Positions 1-5,481 of a DNA stretch of 9,791 bases are shown piece after piece. Within the stretch, counting starts at the first letter, position 1, and every line of letters starts with the position of its first letter. The DNA comes from DATGEP01 sp035310125 (GTDB taxonomy: Bacteria > Chloroflexota > Ktedonobacteria > Ktedonobacterales > JADMIN01): contig DATGEP010000105.1 of the NCBI GenBank assembly GCA_035310125.1, positions 1-9,791 of the forward strand, in the 5' to 3' direction. Position numbers and translations under genes: made by a program. The notes below the pieces were generated by a model. That model was given only the letters and a program-made list of their open reading frames with translations, had not been told where the DNA came from and searched no databases.

Positions 1-75
1 GATTCTGCCGGAATCTAAGATTTCGCCAGGTAATCGGTTGCCGATTCTGCCGGAAATGGGAACCGCAGCCCTGGC

Positions 76-133
76 GGGCGCAGCAGGCAGCGCCCCTACG
101 GATAGGCGGGGATGGGCGCAGCAGGCAGCGCCC
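76..133. repeat. Two direct copies of a GC-rich palindromic repeat
   Basis: The 20-mer GGGCGCAGCAGGCAGCGCCC occurs at 76-95 and again, identical, at 114-133. It has 6-base complementary ends (GGGCGC/GCGCCC). A closely related but more perfect palindrome occurs at 5193-5212, and both 76-95 and 5193-5212 are followed by CTAC. This points to a dispersed repeat family that is mobile or copied in this genome. Confidence 0.75.
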
Positions 134-182
134 CGGCAGCGGGCGCGGCGAGGGGAGAGGCGGTTGCCGTTTTTGCCGGGAA

Positions 183-220
183 CCTCACCCCCGGCCCCTC
201 TCCCGCGAGGCGAGGGGAGG
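183..220. repeat. Interspersed CCTCACCCC/GAGGGG repeat, copy 1
   Basis: A pyrimidine-rich half beginning CCTCACCCCC is followed by GCGAGG and GAGGGGAGG, so the element can fold on itself. A second, diverged copy lies at 8612-8646 between the hydrolase and the small membrane protein. The minus strand of such elements reads as GEGPGVRFP-like peptide, which accounts for spurious open frames here. Confidence 0.7.
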
Positions 221-700
221 CAGAGATGGTTGCCGATTCTGCCGAAAAATGAAGTTGACGAGACAGGGGCGCGGTTGCCGATTCTGCCGGAATCTGAAAT
301 CTGGTTGCCGATTCTGCCGGAATGCGAGATTTCACCAGGTAATCGGTTACCGATTCTGCCGGAATCTGAGGTCAACGTGTGTGGCAGATGGGTAGAATGG
401 GAAGCGCGACTGCGTGGCGTTTGTGCGATGCGCATGGTGGACCTCGCGGCGTGGTGGCGTGGAGTGAGTGGCGAGCGGTTGAAAGGGAATCCAGCCGGGT
501 ACTTGTCGTTCGCGGGTGCGGTGCGAGTCGGGTTGAAACCTATTGATCTGCAAGGACTCAGCAGTATTCCGAATGAGGCGCGCCAATGTGGGTGGATACG
601 GAAAGCATAGCACATGGCGGCGGAGCAGGCGACGGGCAGGCACGGTCGCGGACGGCCAGGTGCGGACACGGGCGATCCCAGTACAGGTGGGGGAAGTCGG

Positions 701-2668
701 TCACAAATAGTAGTAGATGGCGTAGCCGGCGACGAGGGCGCGCTGGTAGCCGGCGTACGGGAGACCAGCGGCGCGGGCTTCCGTGGTGAAGTGGATGTCT
801 TCGGCAGAGCCAGCGGGAATGATGTAGGCGGGATGGGGAATCTGGGCCATGCGATGGATGTAGCCGTCGTTGCGGTTGTTGATAAGCTCGAGGCCGATGT
901 CGCCGTTCTGACCGCGAACCGCGCAGAGGAGGCGCTCGTTTGTCTCGAACGCAATACGGTAGCAGACCCAATAGTCGCTGTAGAAGGCTGTGATGTGATG
1001 GGTGTCGAGGAATACGAGCAGCGTGCGATCGGTGGGGACGACAGGTTGGGCGAACTGGCTGGTGTCGAGGGAGCGAGCAAAGGTGAGCGCGCCGCCAGAG
1101 AGGCTGAGGGCGCAGAGGGAGACCAGCGCGAGGGCGGCGATCACGGCAAGCGGGTTTCGAGGGAAGCGCCTCCCCTCACCTGGCGGCGCTATCCCGCCAG
1201 CGCGCAGTGGTAGCGCGCGACGGAGCGCGGCCAGGGAGAGCGGGCGGAGGATGGGAGCGGCGCAGCGCCAGAGGACACCGAAGAGGATGGGAACGGTGAG
1301 ATAGAGGGGCAGGAGGTATCGCGCGGAGGTGAACTGGTAGCGCTGGGCGTCTATGGAGGTGGTATAGAGGGCGAGGGTCATAGCGCCAACGCCAAGCAGC
1401 ATGAATTGGAGCCAGCGGCGGGAAATATTCAGCTTGCCGGCGCGATGACGGGAGATGACTCCAGGCCAGCCGCCGCGCGCCAGCCATGCCCGCCGCGCGG
1501 CGGGCGACCAGGGCAGGGTGAGCAGCCAGCGCCAGGCGAGAAGTATGAGCTGCCAGGCGACGAGCAGATAGATGGCGATCACAGAGAGCGAGAAGGCGAT
1601 ATTAGCGTTGGCGCAGAGGCCGCCGGAGGTGTGGGTGTTGGCGGCTTCGGCTGGGGGGTAGGCGTGCCATACGTTGCCCTGATTGAGGCAGACATGTGGG
1701 CTGCCGAGAGTGGCGGGGAGGGCGACGGCGAGCGTCTCGCCGATCTGCGCCTGCCAGTCTTGTGGGGCGGGCAGTGAATTGGCATGACCTTCGGGGCGGC
1801 TCTGGCGGACGATCTGTTTGTAGGTAGCGTTCTTGTTGGTGATGTTGTAGCTGATGTAGGGGAAGCCGCCGACGAAGAAGGCGAGCACGAGGACGATGCC
1901 GGTTACATGGAAGATTTCGCGGGGGCGGGCGGCGAGGAGTGTGATGGCGGCGACCACGAGAATAGGAAGGATGAGCAGGTCAGACCAGAGGCCGAGGCCG
2001 CCAACGAGGCCAATACCGGCGTAGGTGAGCAGACAGCGGCGCCATTCCTGGCGCGTGTGGGGGAGTGGCGATGGCTGGCGCAGACGTGACCAGACGCCCC
2101 AGAGGATGAGGGCGCCGAAGAGCAGCATCTCCTGATAGCCGCCGATAGCGGTGAGCTGACGCAGGACGCCGACGGCGGGGCCAAAGCTGAGCCAGCCGAG
2201 GGTGAGTAGCCCAACGGCGGGGCCGAACGCGGCGCGGCCAAGGCGATACATGACGGCGAGCCAGCCGGCGGTGAGCAGAAGGACGGTGAAGTGGAGCGTG
2301 AGGGCGGAGGAGCCGAAGACGGCGAAGAAGGGTACGGCGAAGTATGCCTGGAACGCGCCCATGTATTGCTGGCCCCAGAACCAATAGGGGAGCTGGCCGT
2401 CGGAGAGGATGTGGCGGGCCATGAGGCCGATGATGGCTTCGTCGCTGTCGAGGGCGGGCCAGCCGCGTAGGATGAGAAAGAGGCGATAGAGCGCGGCGAG
2501 GGTGAGCAGGACGGCGGCGATACGATCGGCGCGGTCGAGCCGGGTGAAGCGGCGGACACCAGCGGCGCCCAGACGACGCAGCGGGTTGGCGGGCGCGCGG
2601 CGGGGTGAGGTGCTACCCGCGTCGGGTGGCTGGGGCTGCTCTGGCAGCGCTTCCGCTCGTGTTCGCAT
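701..2668 (-). CDS. Polytopic membrane protein of the GT-C / glycosyltransferase 39-like type
   Basis: This 655-residue integral membrane protein probably transfers a sugar from a lipid-phosphate carrier to a target outside the membrane; the target is unknown. After a Pro/Arg-rich cytosolic N-terminus (1-48) there are about eleven hydrophobic segments (near 50-67, 108-125, 123-144, 151-169, 182-194, two in 214-245, 255-274, 358-382, 420-437, 450-468, 507-528). The first external loop holds LDSDEA (D74, D76, E77) followed by PYWFWGQQYMG, which matches the acidic first-loop motif of GT-C enzymes. SARYLLPLY lies at 448-456, and the C-terminal 120 residues form a soluble tail. The ATG at 2668 is preferred, but an in-frame TTG at 2692 would add 8 residues; neither has a clear Shine-Dalgarno. 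Residues 491-504 (GGIAPPGEGRRFPR) look like a translated interspersed repeat. A lone TATAGT (-10-like, 2868-2873) lies upstream. The family call is fairly sure; activity and substrate are inferred. Confidence 0.8.
   Translation of the reverse strand: MRTRAEALPEQPQPPDAGSTSPRRAPANPLRRLGAAGVRRFTRLDRADRIAAVLLTLAALYRLFLILRGWPALDSDEAIIGLMARHILSDGQLPYWFWGQQYMGAFQAYFAVPFFAVFGSSALTLHFTVLLLTAGWLAVMYRLGRAAFGPAVGLLTLGWLSFGPAVGVLRQLTAIGGYQEMLLFGALILWGVWSRLRQPSPLPHTRQEWRRCLLTYAGIGLVGGLGLWSDLLILPILVVAAITLLAARPREIFHVTGIVLVLAFFVGGFPYISYNITNKNATYKQIVRQSRPEGHANSLPAPQDWQAQIGETLAVALPATLGSPHVCLNQGNVWHAYPPAEAANTHTSGGLCANANIAFSLSVIAIYLLVAWQLILLAWRWLLTLPWSPAARRAWLARGGWPGVISRHRAGKLNISRRWLQFMLLGVGAMTLALYTTSIDAQRYQFTSARYLLPLYLTVPILFGVLWRCAAPILRPLSLAALRRALPLRAGGIAPPGEGRRFPRNPLAVIAALALVSLCALSLSGGALTFARSLDTSQFAQPVVPTDRTLLVFLDTHHITAFYSDYWVCYRIAFETNERLLCAVRGQNGDIGLELINNRNDGYIHRMAQIPHPAYIIPAGSAEDIHFTTEARAAGLPYAGYQRALVAGYAIYYYL
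1157..1200. repeat. Palindromic repeat embedded in frame in the glycosyltransferase-like gene
   Basis: Bases 1180-1200 form a perfect 7-base inverted repeat, CTGGCGG and CCGCCAG, around CGCTATC. Next to it lies CGCCTCCCCTCACC, which resembles the CCTCACCCC repeats elsewhere in the window. On the minus strand the element adds the peptide GGIAPPGEGRRFPR between two predicted membrane segments. That is a place where a short hydrophilic insertion would be tolerated. Confidence 0.5.
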
Positions 2669-2728
2669 TGACCGTATGCCTGATCTTCTCAATTTGCTGG
2701 TGGAATATCACATGGTTGTGGGCGGTTG

Positions 2729-2763
2729 CCGCCGGACGGCGTCGCGGGCGTCCACCGGACGGC
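2729..2763. repeat. Direct repeat in the leader of the glycosyltransferase-like gene
   Basis: CCGCCGGACGGC (2729-2740) and CCACCGGACGGC (2752-2763) match at 11 of 12 positions with a 23-base period. They lie in the 207-base gap between the immunity-protein gene and the glycosyltransferase-like gene. The second copy runs into CCTACAAG, which recalls the CCCTAC ends of the repeats at 76-99 and 5193-5216. It is probably another dispersed repeat rather than an operator. Confidence 0.4.
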
Positions 2764-2875
2764 CCTACAAGCCGCCGCGGCTCATCCCACCCGCACCAGG
2801 GTAGCGAGAACGCCAACACCCCAGGACAAATCGGTGTGAGTGTGTCGCATACGCCGTAACATTACGAACTATACC

Positions 2876-3370
2876 CTATGTTCGTAGGCGCTCTGCGCGG
2901 GCGGCCACGTTTTCTCCCAATGCGAGTAGGTGTTGATATTGCCACACTCGTTCCTCATAGGTGGCAGCGTCAGCATCAGCGGAGTGAGGAGCATCGCGGA
3001 CAGCGGTTGCCGCGTAAATAGCCGCGGCGATGGCATGCGCGGGAACATGTGCGGTTGCCATCGCTTGACCTGCCGCACGGGCCGCCGCGCGAGCCGCATG
3101 ATCATCGCCCACTTCACGAGCAGCCGTATGAGCCGCAAGTGACGTCTTACGTACATCAGCCATCTTAAACACGCCCGTATGTGCCCATTCTCGGCATGCT
3201 TCGACGGCTTTTCGAGGGCGGCTATCCGCTGGATAATTTGCTTCAAAGTATGGCAGCACACGCTCAGCACAGTCAGCAGCCCAGATTGCCAATATCTTGT
3301 GGTCGGTTTTGTTTGCAAGCTCGGCGATTGACGCATCCATGCTCGTAACCGCCATTTTTGATTTATTCAT
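2876..3370 (-). CDS. Putative immunity protein (Imm-5-like domain)
   Basis: This 164-residue soluble protein resembles the Imm-5-like family usually named 'putative immunity protein'. Recognisable features are HKILAIWAADCAERVLPYFE near residues 23-42, then PADSRPRKAVEACREW. An alanine-rich helical stretch follows (AARAAARAAGQAMATAHV, then HAIAAAIYAA), and the protein ends with YEERVWQYQHLLAL. Members of this family are thought to neutralise a toxin, but this one has no recognisable toxin beside it. The ATG at 3370 is chosen over a TTG at 3415 because it is an ATG and has a weak GGGAAAA upstream. Other ATGs at 3355 and 3340 are possible. By hand reading, about half of the first fifty codons end in A or T, whereas the neighbours mostly end in G or C. 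This suggests later acquisition. A TTGACA box lies 65 bases upstream. Confidence 0.8.
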   Translation of the reverse strand: MNKSKMAVTSMDASIAELANKTDHKILAIWAADCAERVLPYFEANYPADSRPRKAVEACREWAHTGVFKMADVRKTSLAAHTAAREVGDDHAARAAARAAGQAMATAHVPAHAIAAAIYAATAVRDAPHSADADAATYEERVWQYQHLLALGENVAARAERLRT

Positions 3371-3409
3371 CTGAGTTTTCCCGGTGTTTGGGGCCGACTG
3401 ACATAGCCA

Positions 3410-3440
3410 GATCAATGCACTGAGAAAGGTCTACTGTCAA
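3410..3440 (-). promoter_or_regulatory. Candidate promoter for the immunity-protein gene
   Basis: A perfect TTGACA (-35) lies at 3440-3435 on the minus strand, just after the qng1 stop. The best -10 in range is ATTGAT, 18 bases downstream, which matches the consensus only weakly. If used, the gene is transcribed independently of qng1. Confidence 0.35.
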
Positions 3441-3446
3441 CACGAC

Positions 3447-4466
3447 CTAGTAAAAGATGGTGCGGGTGCGGTGGTAGGGGCGCTCGCCAGGGGATTTCGT
3501 CTGGCTTTCGGCCCAGAGGCGGTAGTCTATGGCGCTGGCGGGGCGGGCGATACCGTGCTGGGCGAGGGCGCGGCGCAGTAGCTCAACACTCCAGATGGTG
3601 GCGGCGCGGATCTCAATCTCTTCGTCACTGCCGGCAGGGATGAGGGTGAAGGTGTCTATGCGGGCGGCGAGGTCGGAGGCGTAGACGAGGACGCCAGCGG
3701 CGCGGAGGAGCTGCGGGAGCTTGTAGTCGGCGAAGGCGGTGAGCTGGTCGAGATCGTGGAACGCGCCCCAACGCTCGCCGTGAAAGGCGGTATGGAGGTC
3801 AGCGACGCAGATCTGGGCGCGCTTGAGGAAGGGAACGCGGCGACCATGCCAGTCCGCGATGTCGGCGAAGGACGAGAAATCGCGGGCGAGGAGCAGCGCC
3901 AGGGCGGGCGCGCTGCCGGCGGCGGCGTCACAGGCGGCGGCGAACTGGCCGGCGTAGAGGTCCAGCAGGACACGGCCAACCTCGCGAGCATTGGCGAGGC
4001 GCGCGTCGAAGAGCGGAATTGGCGGGCTGCCGGGGATGGGGCGGAGGATTTCTTGCAGGCTGGCTGCGGGAAGATTAGCGAGGAATGCCGCGTCCCAGAG
4101 GGGATGATCTTCCTCAATAGCGCGCGTGAGGGCGGCGGCGAGGGCCGCGTAGCCGTCGAGTGTCTGGTTGCGCCATGCGACACGCCAGCGGGGCTGGCCG
4201 GGATCGCCCCAGAAACAGAAGTTGAGGGCGTCCAACAGCAGCACCCAGTTGGCGGTGCGCTCGGTGCCATCGGTGAAGTGGAGGGCATCGAGACCGGCCT
4301 GTTCGGGCCAGGGCAGGGCGGCCCAGCGTCCGGCCAGCGTTTCGATGGCGGGCCAGTCCACACGGACAAGGCGGGCGGCGCGGACGACTTCAGCGGTGGC
4401 GGTGAGGACGCCAAGGGGGTCGCCGGCGGGAGGGGCGATGGCGGCATCGTCGGGTTGGGATGACAT
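3447..4466 (-). CDS. qng1: Queuosine 5'-phosphate N-glycosylase (queuosine salvage protein, DUF2419)
   Basis: This 339-residue cytosolic enzyme should hydrolyse queuosine 5'-monophosphate to release queuine, so that queuine from degraded tRNA can be reused. Family hallmarks appear in order: DPLGVL (16-21), VLLLDALNFCFWGD (75-88), FLKRAQICVADLH (213-225), DLDQLTAFADYKLPQLL (238-254), a GSDEEIEIRA segment (279-288), IDYRLWAE (313-320) and the terminal HRTRTIFY. The acidic residues of the DLDQLTAFADY segment fall where the family keeps its active site. Length matches the family. The open frame extends upstream to 4712, but that part overlaps the divergent CBS gene's leader and start and resembles nothing, so the ATG at 4466 is used. 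The gene is divergent from the CBS gene, with 202 bases between starts, and stops 76 bases before the immunity gene. No other queuosine gene is in the window, so it probably acts as a stand-alone salvage step. Confidence 0.92.
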   Translation of the reverse strand: MSSQPDDAAIAPPAGDPLGVLTATAEVVRAARLVRVDWPAIETLAGRWAALPWPEQAGLDALHFTDGTERTANWVLLLDALNFCFWGDPGQPRWRVAWRNQTLDGYAALAAALTRAIEEDHPLWDAAFLANLPAASLQEILRPIPGSPPIPLFDARLANAREVGRVLLDLYAGQFAAACDAAAGSAPALALLLARDFSSFADIADWHGRRVPFLKRAQICVADLHTAFHGERWGAFHDLDQLTAFADYKLPQLLRAAGVLVYASDLAARIDTFTLIPAGSDEEIEIRAATIWSVELLRRALAQHGIARPASAIDYRLWAESQTKSPGERPYHRTRTIFY

Positions 4467-4577
4467 ACGGCGAGGTCTCACTTTCTGAGGATGGCGGGTG
4501 GCGTGACGAGCAGGCAAGGGGGAAACGAACGGCACGACGCTTGCGAGCGGTGGCTGAGCACGTACTCTCAGGATACG

Positions 4578-4586
4578 TGATACAAT
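4578..4586 (+). promoter_or_regulatory. Extended -10 promoter candidate for the CBS-rubredoxin gene
   Basis: TGATACAAT is an extended -10 element (TGn followed by TACAAT, 5 of 6 to consensus), about 82 bases before the start codon. No good -35 lies 16-18 bases upstream, which fits an extended -10 promoter. The resulting leader of about 75 bases contains GGGG/CCCC arms (about 4632-4647) just before the ribosome binding site. Confidence 0.5.
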
Positions 4587-4651
4587 GCCGCGCAAGGCGC
4601 CGTCAACGGAGACGGGTTGCCAGCGGTCGCGGGGGGTCCAGCGCCCCAATG

Positions 4652-4658
4652 AAGGAGG
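4652..4658 (+). promoter_or_regulatory. Ribosome binding site that fixes the CBS gene start
   Basis: AAGGAGG is a near-perfect Shine-Dalgarno, 10 bases before the ATG at 4669. It rules out the in-frame upstream ATG at 4585, which would add 28 unrelated residues. Confidence 0.85.
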
Positions 4659-4668
4659 AAAAACCCCG

Positions 4669-5145
4669 ATGCAAGCACGAGACATCATGACACATGACGT
4701 CATCACGATCACGCCGGAGGTGTCCTTGCGGGACGCCGCGCGGGTTCTGGCGGATTATCACATCTCAGGTATGCCTGTGGTGGACGGTGAGCAGCGGATG
4801 GTGGGCATCGTCACGCAGGCGGATATTATTGGCAAGGAGGGCGAGTCCGTTCGCGATATCATGACGCAGCGGGTGGTGAGCGTGCAGGAGCAGACGCTTG
4901 TGGATGAGATTGCGCTGATTTTGACGAGTAATCGCTACAAGCGCGTGCCGGTGCTGCGTGGGGAGCAGATTGTCGGCGTGGTGAGCCGGGCGGATATCGT
5001 GCGCATGATCGCCAGCCGGTGGATATGCCCGACGTGCGGAGCGATTCAGCATGGACGGATGCCAGATGAGTGCTACGCCTGCGGAGATACGGGGCATTTC
5101 GAGCGCGAGATGGCGCCGCGCATGGAGATTTCGTCGCGGCTGTAG
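4669..5145 (+). CDS. Two-CBS-domain protein with C-terminal rubredoxin-like Cys4 domain
   Basis: This 158-residue cytosolic protein is probably a regulator. CBS domain 1 covers about 1-56 (DIMTHDVITITPEVSL ... GMPVVDG ... VGIVTQADII) and CBS domain 2 about 63-115 (DIMTQRVVSV ... RVPVLRG ... VGVVSRADIV). A tandem pair of this kind normally binds an adenine nucleotide. Residues 119-146 form a knuckle pair, CPTCG (C120, C123) and CYACG (C135, C138). This is spaced like the rubredoxin-like tail of rubrerythrins and should bind one iron or zinc ion. The start is fixed by a strong Shine-Dalgarno. The gene appears monocistronic: it has its own extended -10 promoter and an intrinsic terminator 166 bases after the stop. 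What it regulates is not visible. Iron would suggest redox sensing and zinc a structural or binding role; the sequence cannot decide. Confidence 0.9.
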   Translation: MQARDIMTHDVITITPEVSLRDAARVLADYHISGMPVVDGEQRMVGIVTQADIIGKEGESVRDIMTQRVVSVQEQTLVDEIALILTSNRYKRVPVLRGEQIVGVVSRADIVRMIASRWICPTCGAIQHGRMPDECYACGDTGHFEREMAPRMEISSRL

Positions 5146-5192
5146 GGCAGATGAGCGCGCGTGGAGGAAGGTGCCGCACCCGCGACCCGGAC

Positions 5193-5212
5193 GGGCGCAG
5201 CCTGCTGCGCCC
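5193..5212. repeat. Perfect palindrome of the GGGCGCAGC repeat family
   Basis: GGGCGCAGCCTGCTGCGCCC has 9-base perfect arms around CT and is followed by CTAC. It is related to the 20-mers at 76-95 and 114-133, which have shorter arms. It lies after the CBS gene and before that gene's terminator, so it would be transcribed as a hairpin in the 3' untranslated region. Confidence 0.7.
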
Positions 5213-5230
5213 CTACATCAGCGATGGAAG

Positions 5231-5299
5231 ATGGCAGAGACGAGCGTACGGCCCGGCGAGCTGGCAGAGAAGAGCGTACGGCCCGGCGAGATGCCAGCG
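5231..5299. repeat. 30-base tandem repeat, 2.3 copies
   Basis: Units at 5231-5260 and 5261-5290 agree at 28 of 30 positions (ending AGCGTACGGCCCGGCGAG), and a partial third unit begins at 5291 (ATGCCAGCGAG). The unit length is a multiple of three, and the array lies in the 3' untranslated region of the CBS gene. Nothing marks it as CRISPR, since there are no spacers. Confidence 0.8.
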
Positions 5300-5311
5300 A
5301 GATACAAAGTG

Positions 5312-5338
5312 GGGCGGTCGAAAGGCCGCCCTTTCTTT
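5312..5338 (+). terminator. Intrinsic terminator with GAAA tetraloop
   Basis: GGGCGGTC (5312-5319) pairs with GGCCGCCC (5324-5331) across a GAAA loop, with one G-U pair, and is followed by TTTCTTT. The stable tetraloop, GC stem and T tract make this a strong rho-independent terminator for the CBS gene. Confidence 0.9.
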
Positions 5339-5481
5339 ATTTGTGCGTTTCTTGCCGCTGGCGCATGCAGGTCATGTATACCGCTCGTGTGGTGCCTCGT
5401 TATATCGGCGGAAGGGGTATTATTTTCCAACCGGTAGCACCATGCCATCACGTCAACGTGAGGCCGAAGAAGGATGAATTG

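Larger units (their letters stand above)
1..366. repeat. Cluster of seven short interspersed repeats (GATTCTGCCGGAATC core)
   Basis: Seven copies of a roughly 20-base element start (GGTTGCC...) at about -6 (cut by the window edge), 36, 162, 228, 273, 303 and 345. The core GATTCTGCCGGAATC is an imperfect palindrome with 5-base arms GATTC/GAATC around TGCCG. It is intact at 1-15, 280-294 and 352-366 and degraded in the other copies. Two copies (left edge and 303) extend into a 42-base unit that ends in CCAGGTAATC and runs directly into the next copy. The distances between copies are 42, 126, 66, 45, 30 and 42, all multiples of three, so one plus-strand frame reads LPILPE in most copies. The cluster is interrupted by two other repeat families at 76-133 and 183-220. 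Its function is unknown; a REP-like element or a decayed repeat-protein gene are both possible. Confidence 0.85.
1..700. other. Gene-poor, repeat-rich region downstream of the membrane glycosyltransferase-like gene
   Basis: Bases 1-366 hold the repeat cluster. Bases 367-700 contain no recognised gene or RNA. A plus-strand frame is open from the left edge (base 2) to 610, and two minus-strand frames also cross the region. Their translations consist of repeat-derived peptide followed by unrecognised sequence, with no ribosome binding site in view, so I do not call a CDS. No terminator for the minus-strand gene ending at 701 is obvious. Confidence 0.6.
5146..5481. other. Repeat-rich spacer between the CBS gene and the surface-protein gene
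   Basis: This 336-base gene-free stretch holds a perfect palindrome (5193-5212), a 30-base tandem repeat (5231-5299) and an intrinsic terminator (5312-5338). From about 5339 it holds the leader of the next gene, with -10-like sequences such as TATTAT at 5419-5424 but no convincing -35. The open frame that continues the next gene upstream through this region is not used: the terminator and repeats lie inside it, and a better start exists at 5482. Confidence 0.6.

Noticed and set aside
470..545. GTTTCAA-like sequence resembling a CRISPR repeat
   Set aside because: Only one copy is visible on the minus strand, with no regularly spaced partner and no cas gene in the window.
38..610. 190-residue plus-strand open frame containing LPILPE repeats as a protein-coding gene
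   Set aside because: The apparent start is an internal TTG inside a repeat with no ribosome binding site, the frame is open to the left edge, and the content is mostly translated DNA repeats. It is kept as a finding, not as a CDS.
96..643. Minus-strand open frames of 79 and 98 residues over the left repeats
   Set aside because: Their translations (IPAESAT, RFRQNR, GEGPGVRF) are repeat-derived, and neither has a ribosome binding site or a known domain.
1784..2089. Acidic plus-strand open frames opposite the glycosyltransferase-like gene, and similar ones opposite qng1
   Set aside because: They are antisense shadows of GC-rich genes, lacking start signals and recognisable domains.
2869..3336. 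155-residue minus-strand frame overlapping the immunity-protein gene
   Set aside because: It is in another register of the same strand with no recognisable domain, while the 2876-3370 frame matches a known family.
4467..4712. 82-residue N-terminal extension of Qng1
   Set aside because: It overlaps the divergent CBS gene's promoter, ribosome binding site and first codons, and family members begin near the ATG at 4466.
5161..5481. N-terminal extension of the Pro/Gln-rich surface protein to 5161
   Set aside because: The extension would run through the tandem repeat and the intrinsic terminator, and a start with a good Shine-Dalgarno exists at 5482.
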